From: an uncultured Lachnospiraceae bacterium
Lineage (GTDB): Bacteria; Bacillota; Clostridia; Lachnospirales; Lachnospiraceae
DNA: 7,786 nt
Direction: 5' to 3'
Assembly: GCA_910583965.1 (NCBI GenBank)
Contig: CAJUAE010000134.1
Location: 1 to 7,786 of the forward strand
Part shown: positions 6,797 to 7,786 of the stretch, piece by piece
How positions within the stretch are numbered: the first letter of the stretch is position 1
Layout: each line of letters starts with the position of its first letter
The notes under the pieces: generated by a model
Databases searched by the model: none
Told to the model about the DNA's origin: nothing
The model's input: the letters and a program-made list of their open reading frames with translations, nothing else
Position numbers and translations under genes: made by a program

Positions 6797-7019
6797 ATTC
6801 TATTGACTCCTTTTATTTTTTATCTAAGAATGCTATCCGTATTCTTACTGCAACGTGCGCCTCCATGCTACTGACATAAAACGAATTTGCATACCTATCA
6901 TTCCACCAGAGGCTTATCTTAGTCGAAGATTATACACCCATTAAGACAAAATTGTATTTTTTTATTACTAGTAATAGTGAAATGCTTCTTCGACGGAGAC
7001 AACTTATTATTTGTTTGAT
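6797..7019 (-). promoter_or_regulatory. Structured 5' leader of the NAD cluster
   Basis: About 220 nt of untranslated leader are predicted between the promoter and the nicotinamidase ATG. Inverted repeats include GTCGAAGA/TCTTCGAC (6922-6929 with 6987-6994), the 14-bp palindrome TATTACTAGTAATA (6963-6976), GCCTC/GAGGC (6859-6863 with 6909-6913) enclosing ATGC/GCAT (6865-6868 with 6889-6892), and TAAGAAT/ATTCTTA (6825-6831 with 6841-6847) just before the ribosome site. I do not recognise a known riboswitch; it does not look like either described NAD riboswitch class. It may be a regulatory RNA, protein operators, or ordinary AT-rich DNA. A TATAAT on the minus strand at 6929-6934 lacks a matching -35. 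Confidence 0.35.
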
Positions 7020-7025
7020 AATAAG

Positions 7026-7054
7026 ATTGTAGCACAAGAATCCACAATTGTCAA
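7026..7054 (-). promoter_or_regulatory. Sigma-A-type promoter for the NAD cluster
   Basis: On the minus strand, TTGACA (7049-7054) is followed after exactly 17 bases by TACAAT (7026-7031). The -35 is perfect and the -10 has one change from TATAAT. Transcription should begin near 7019. It is the best promoter in the window and the only strong one facing the cluster, and it lies inside the segment bounded by the inverted repeats. Confidence 0.75.
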
Positions 7055-7113
7055 ATTCTTTTTATTAAAATTATAATAACAATCCACAAACAAAATATGT
7101 GCCAAAAGGGGAC

Positions 7114-7141
7114 TTGTAAATTTGAGTCAAACAGTTATACT
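7114..7141 (+). promoter_or_regulatory. Possible promoter for the tetR-like gene
   Basis: TTGTAA (7114-7119) and TATACT (7136-7141) are separated by 16 bases. An AGTCAAAC motif (7125-7132) lies in the spacer and recurs 32 bases on (7157-7164), roughly three helical turns, so a protein could bind both. Neither hexamer is perfect. Confidence 0.35.
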
Positions 7142-7190
7142 TAAATTTAACAAGTTAGTCAAACCAAAATAGTCAGAGGATAACGGTTTG

Positions 7191-7257
7191 AAAAATATTT
7201 CTAAATCTGTAAAACGCACTACCTAAGAAGTATTAAGTTTCACACGATTACTATTTG
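7191..7257 (+). repeat. 67-bp inverted repeat, right arm
   Basis: Mate of the left arm at 6101-6167. It carries the same 16-mer in the opposite orientation (7230-7245) and ends just before the start region of the tetR-like gene. Each arm therefore lies immediately upstream of a gene pointing away from the enclosed segment. Confidence 0.85.
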
Positions 7258-7258
7258 A

Positions 7259-7274
7259 GCCGCCAAGGACAGCA
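7259..7274 (+). repeat. Direct repeat, right copy (GCCGCCAAG...)
   Basis: GCCGCCAAGGACAGCA matches the left copy at 6084-6100. The first nine bases are identical and the last five (CAGCA) also agree. It lies one base outside the right inverted-repeat arm. Its AAGGA could also serve as a weak ribosome site for the ATG at 7274. Confidence 0.55.
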
Positions 7275-7285
7275 TGGGGATTAAT

Positions 7286-7721
7286 ATGAGCGAAAGATTT
7301 AAAGAACTTTCAGAAGAAAAGCAGCTTTCTATTTTACGAGCAGCAATAGAAGTTTTTGCAAAGTATGAATACAAAAAAGCATCTACCGATTTAATTGCTT
7401 CTAAGGCTGGTGTTTCTAAAGGTTTACTTTTTTATTATTTTCATAACAAAAAAGGATTTGTATTTGACAGTATATGAGTATGTAAAACAAATCATCACGG
7501 AGGGCGTAGCTGATTCCAGACTTCTGGAAATTACAGATTTTTTTGACCTTATAACTGGAAAAGTCCGTTCACAGAACATGGAAAAGCGAAAGAGCAGCTT
7601 TCCCACATTCTGCAAACAGACTTTCCCACAACTCCATAAGACAGCAAGTTATGCACATTACCCACAGTGCCGACAGCTATGGAATCTCTCTTTATCTCCA
7701 CACAAATTATTTCTTTTATGA
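7286..7721 (+). pseudogene. TetR-family regulator, frameshifted and truncated
   Basis: From ATG 7286 the first 63 residues form a clear TetR N-terminus: SILRAAIEVFAKYEYKKAST, then the helix-turn-helix TDLIASKAGVSKGLLFYYF (34-52). The frame stops at 7475-7477. Six A at 7448-7453 look like one too many. Removing one base joins the HTH to KKDLYLTVYEYVKQIITEG and onward to about LLEITDFFDLI, a normal TetR continuation in the frame that stays open to 7721. After about 7560 that frame no longer resembles a ligand-binding domain in any reading, so a second lesion or a rearrangement is likely. An in-frame ATG at 7274 is an alternative start; I prefer 7286 because GGGG lies seven bases before it. It is most likely a dead regulator. 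A sequencing error could explain the first lesion but not the second. Confidence 0.75.
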
Positions 7722-7786
7722 CATATTTTATCTTGCGTCAATAGAATAAATAAGCTGGATTATTTTTTCCTTTGGGGTAGAAAAAT
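7560..7786. other. Unassigned right end of the window
   Basis: The TetR resemblance is lost here and no other family is recognised. The three plus frames are each open only in pieces. A cluster of sites resembling DnaA boxes is visible: TTTCCCACA at 7599-7607 and 7622-7630, TTATGCACA at 7649-7657 and TTACCCACA at 7658-7666, followed by AT-rich DNA. There is no replication gene in view, so I make no origin call. Confidence 0.3.

Noticed and set aside
6929..6957. Second minus-strand promoter with a perfect TATAAT (6929-6934)
   Set aside because: No acceptable -35 at 16 to 18 bases and no extended -10; the upstream TTGACA/TACAAT pair is far better.
6101..7257. CRISPR or phage attachment-site explanation for the repeats
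   Set aside because: Only one inverted pair and no regular spacers; no cas gene, integrase or tRNA target is visible.
7424..7615. Minus-strand open frame within the tetR region
   Set aside because: Antisense to a clear TetR sequence, with no ribosome site and no family resemblance.

Overview
The window looks like a low-GC Firmicute chromosome, most likely a clostridial gut bacterium of the Lachnospiraceae type. This is a judgement from the AT-rich intergenic DNA, strong AGGAGG-type ribosome sites, the character of the proteins and the style of the palindromic intergenic repeat; no rRNA or marker gene fixes it. Most of the window (429 to 6796, minus strand) is one compact NAD-salvage gene cluster, transcribed right to left.

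In transcription order the cluster holds: a nicotinamidase (6796-6281); a short PRPP-synthetase-like enzyme (true start probably 6067); a NAMPT/NadV-like phosphoribosyltransferase (5225-3759); a perfect 19-bp intercistronic hairpin (3711-3758); a 115-aa protein of the small family often labelled 'ADP-ribosylation/crystallin J1' (3685-3338); a glutamine-dependent NAD synthetase (start probably 3329, end 1371); and a Nudix plus winged-helix protein of the NrtR type (1355-429). Read together: nicotinamide is deamidated, a ribose-pyrophosphate donor is made, the pyridine is joined to it, and NadE amidates the deamido dinucleotide to NAD. The last gene would sense ADP-ribose or NAD status. No nicotinate-mononucleotide adenylyltransferase is present, so NadD must be elsewhere, or the Prs/NAMPT pair does different chemistry. 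The NAMPT-like enzyme lacks the Asp that marks nicotinamide-specific NAMPTs, which fits a nicotinate substrate or a NARP1-like ADPR-PP reaction.

The nicotinamidase gene lies between two arms of a 67-bp inverted repeat (6101-6167 and 7191-7257, 58 of 67 identical). Just outside the arms is a near-identical direct repeat beginning GCCGCCAAG. This is the layout of a small transposase-less mobile cassette or an invertible segment. A near-consensus minus-strand promoter (7026-7054) lies inside the segment and would drive the whole cluster through a leader of about 220 nt with several inverted repeats.

To the right (7286 onward, plus strand) is a TetR-family regulator that is intact through its DNA-binding domain, then frameshifted at a run of six A, and loses family resemblance after about 7560. 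To the left (1-428) is gene-free DNA with a hairpin (110-148) and a complex palindromic element (170-370) with mutually exclusive pairings. No rRNA, tRNA, CRISPR array, transposase or phage structural gene is visible.
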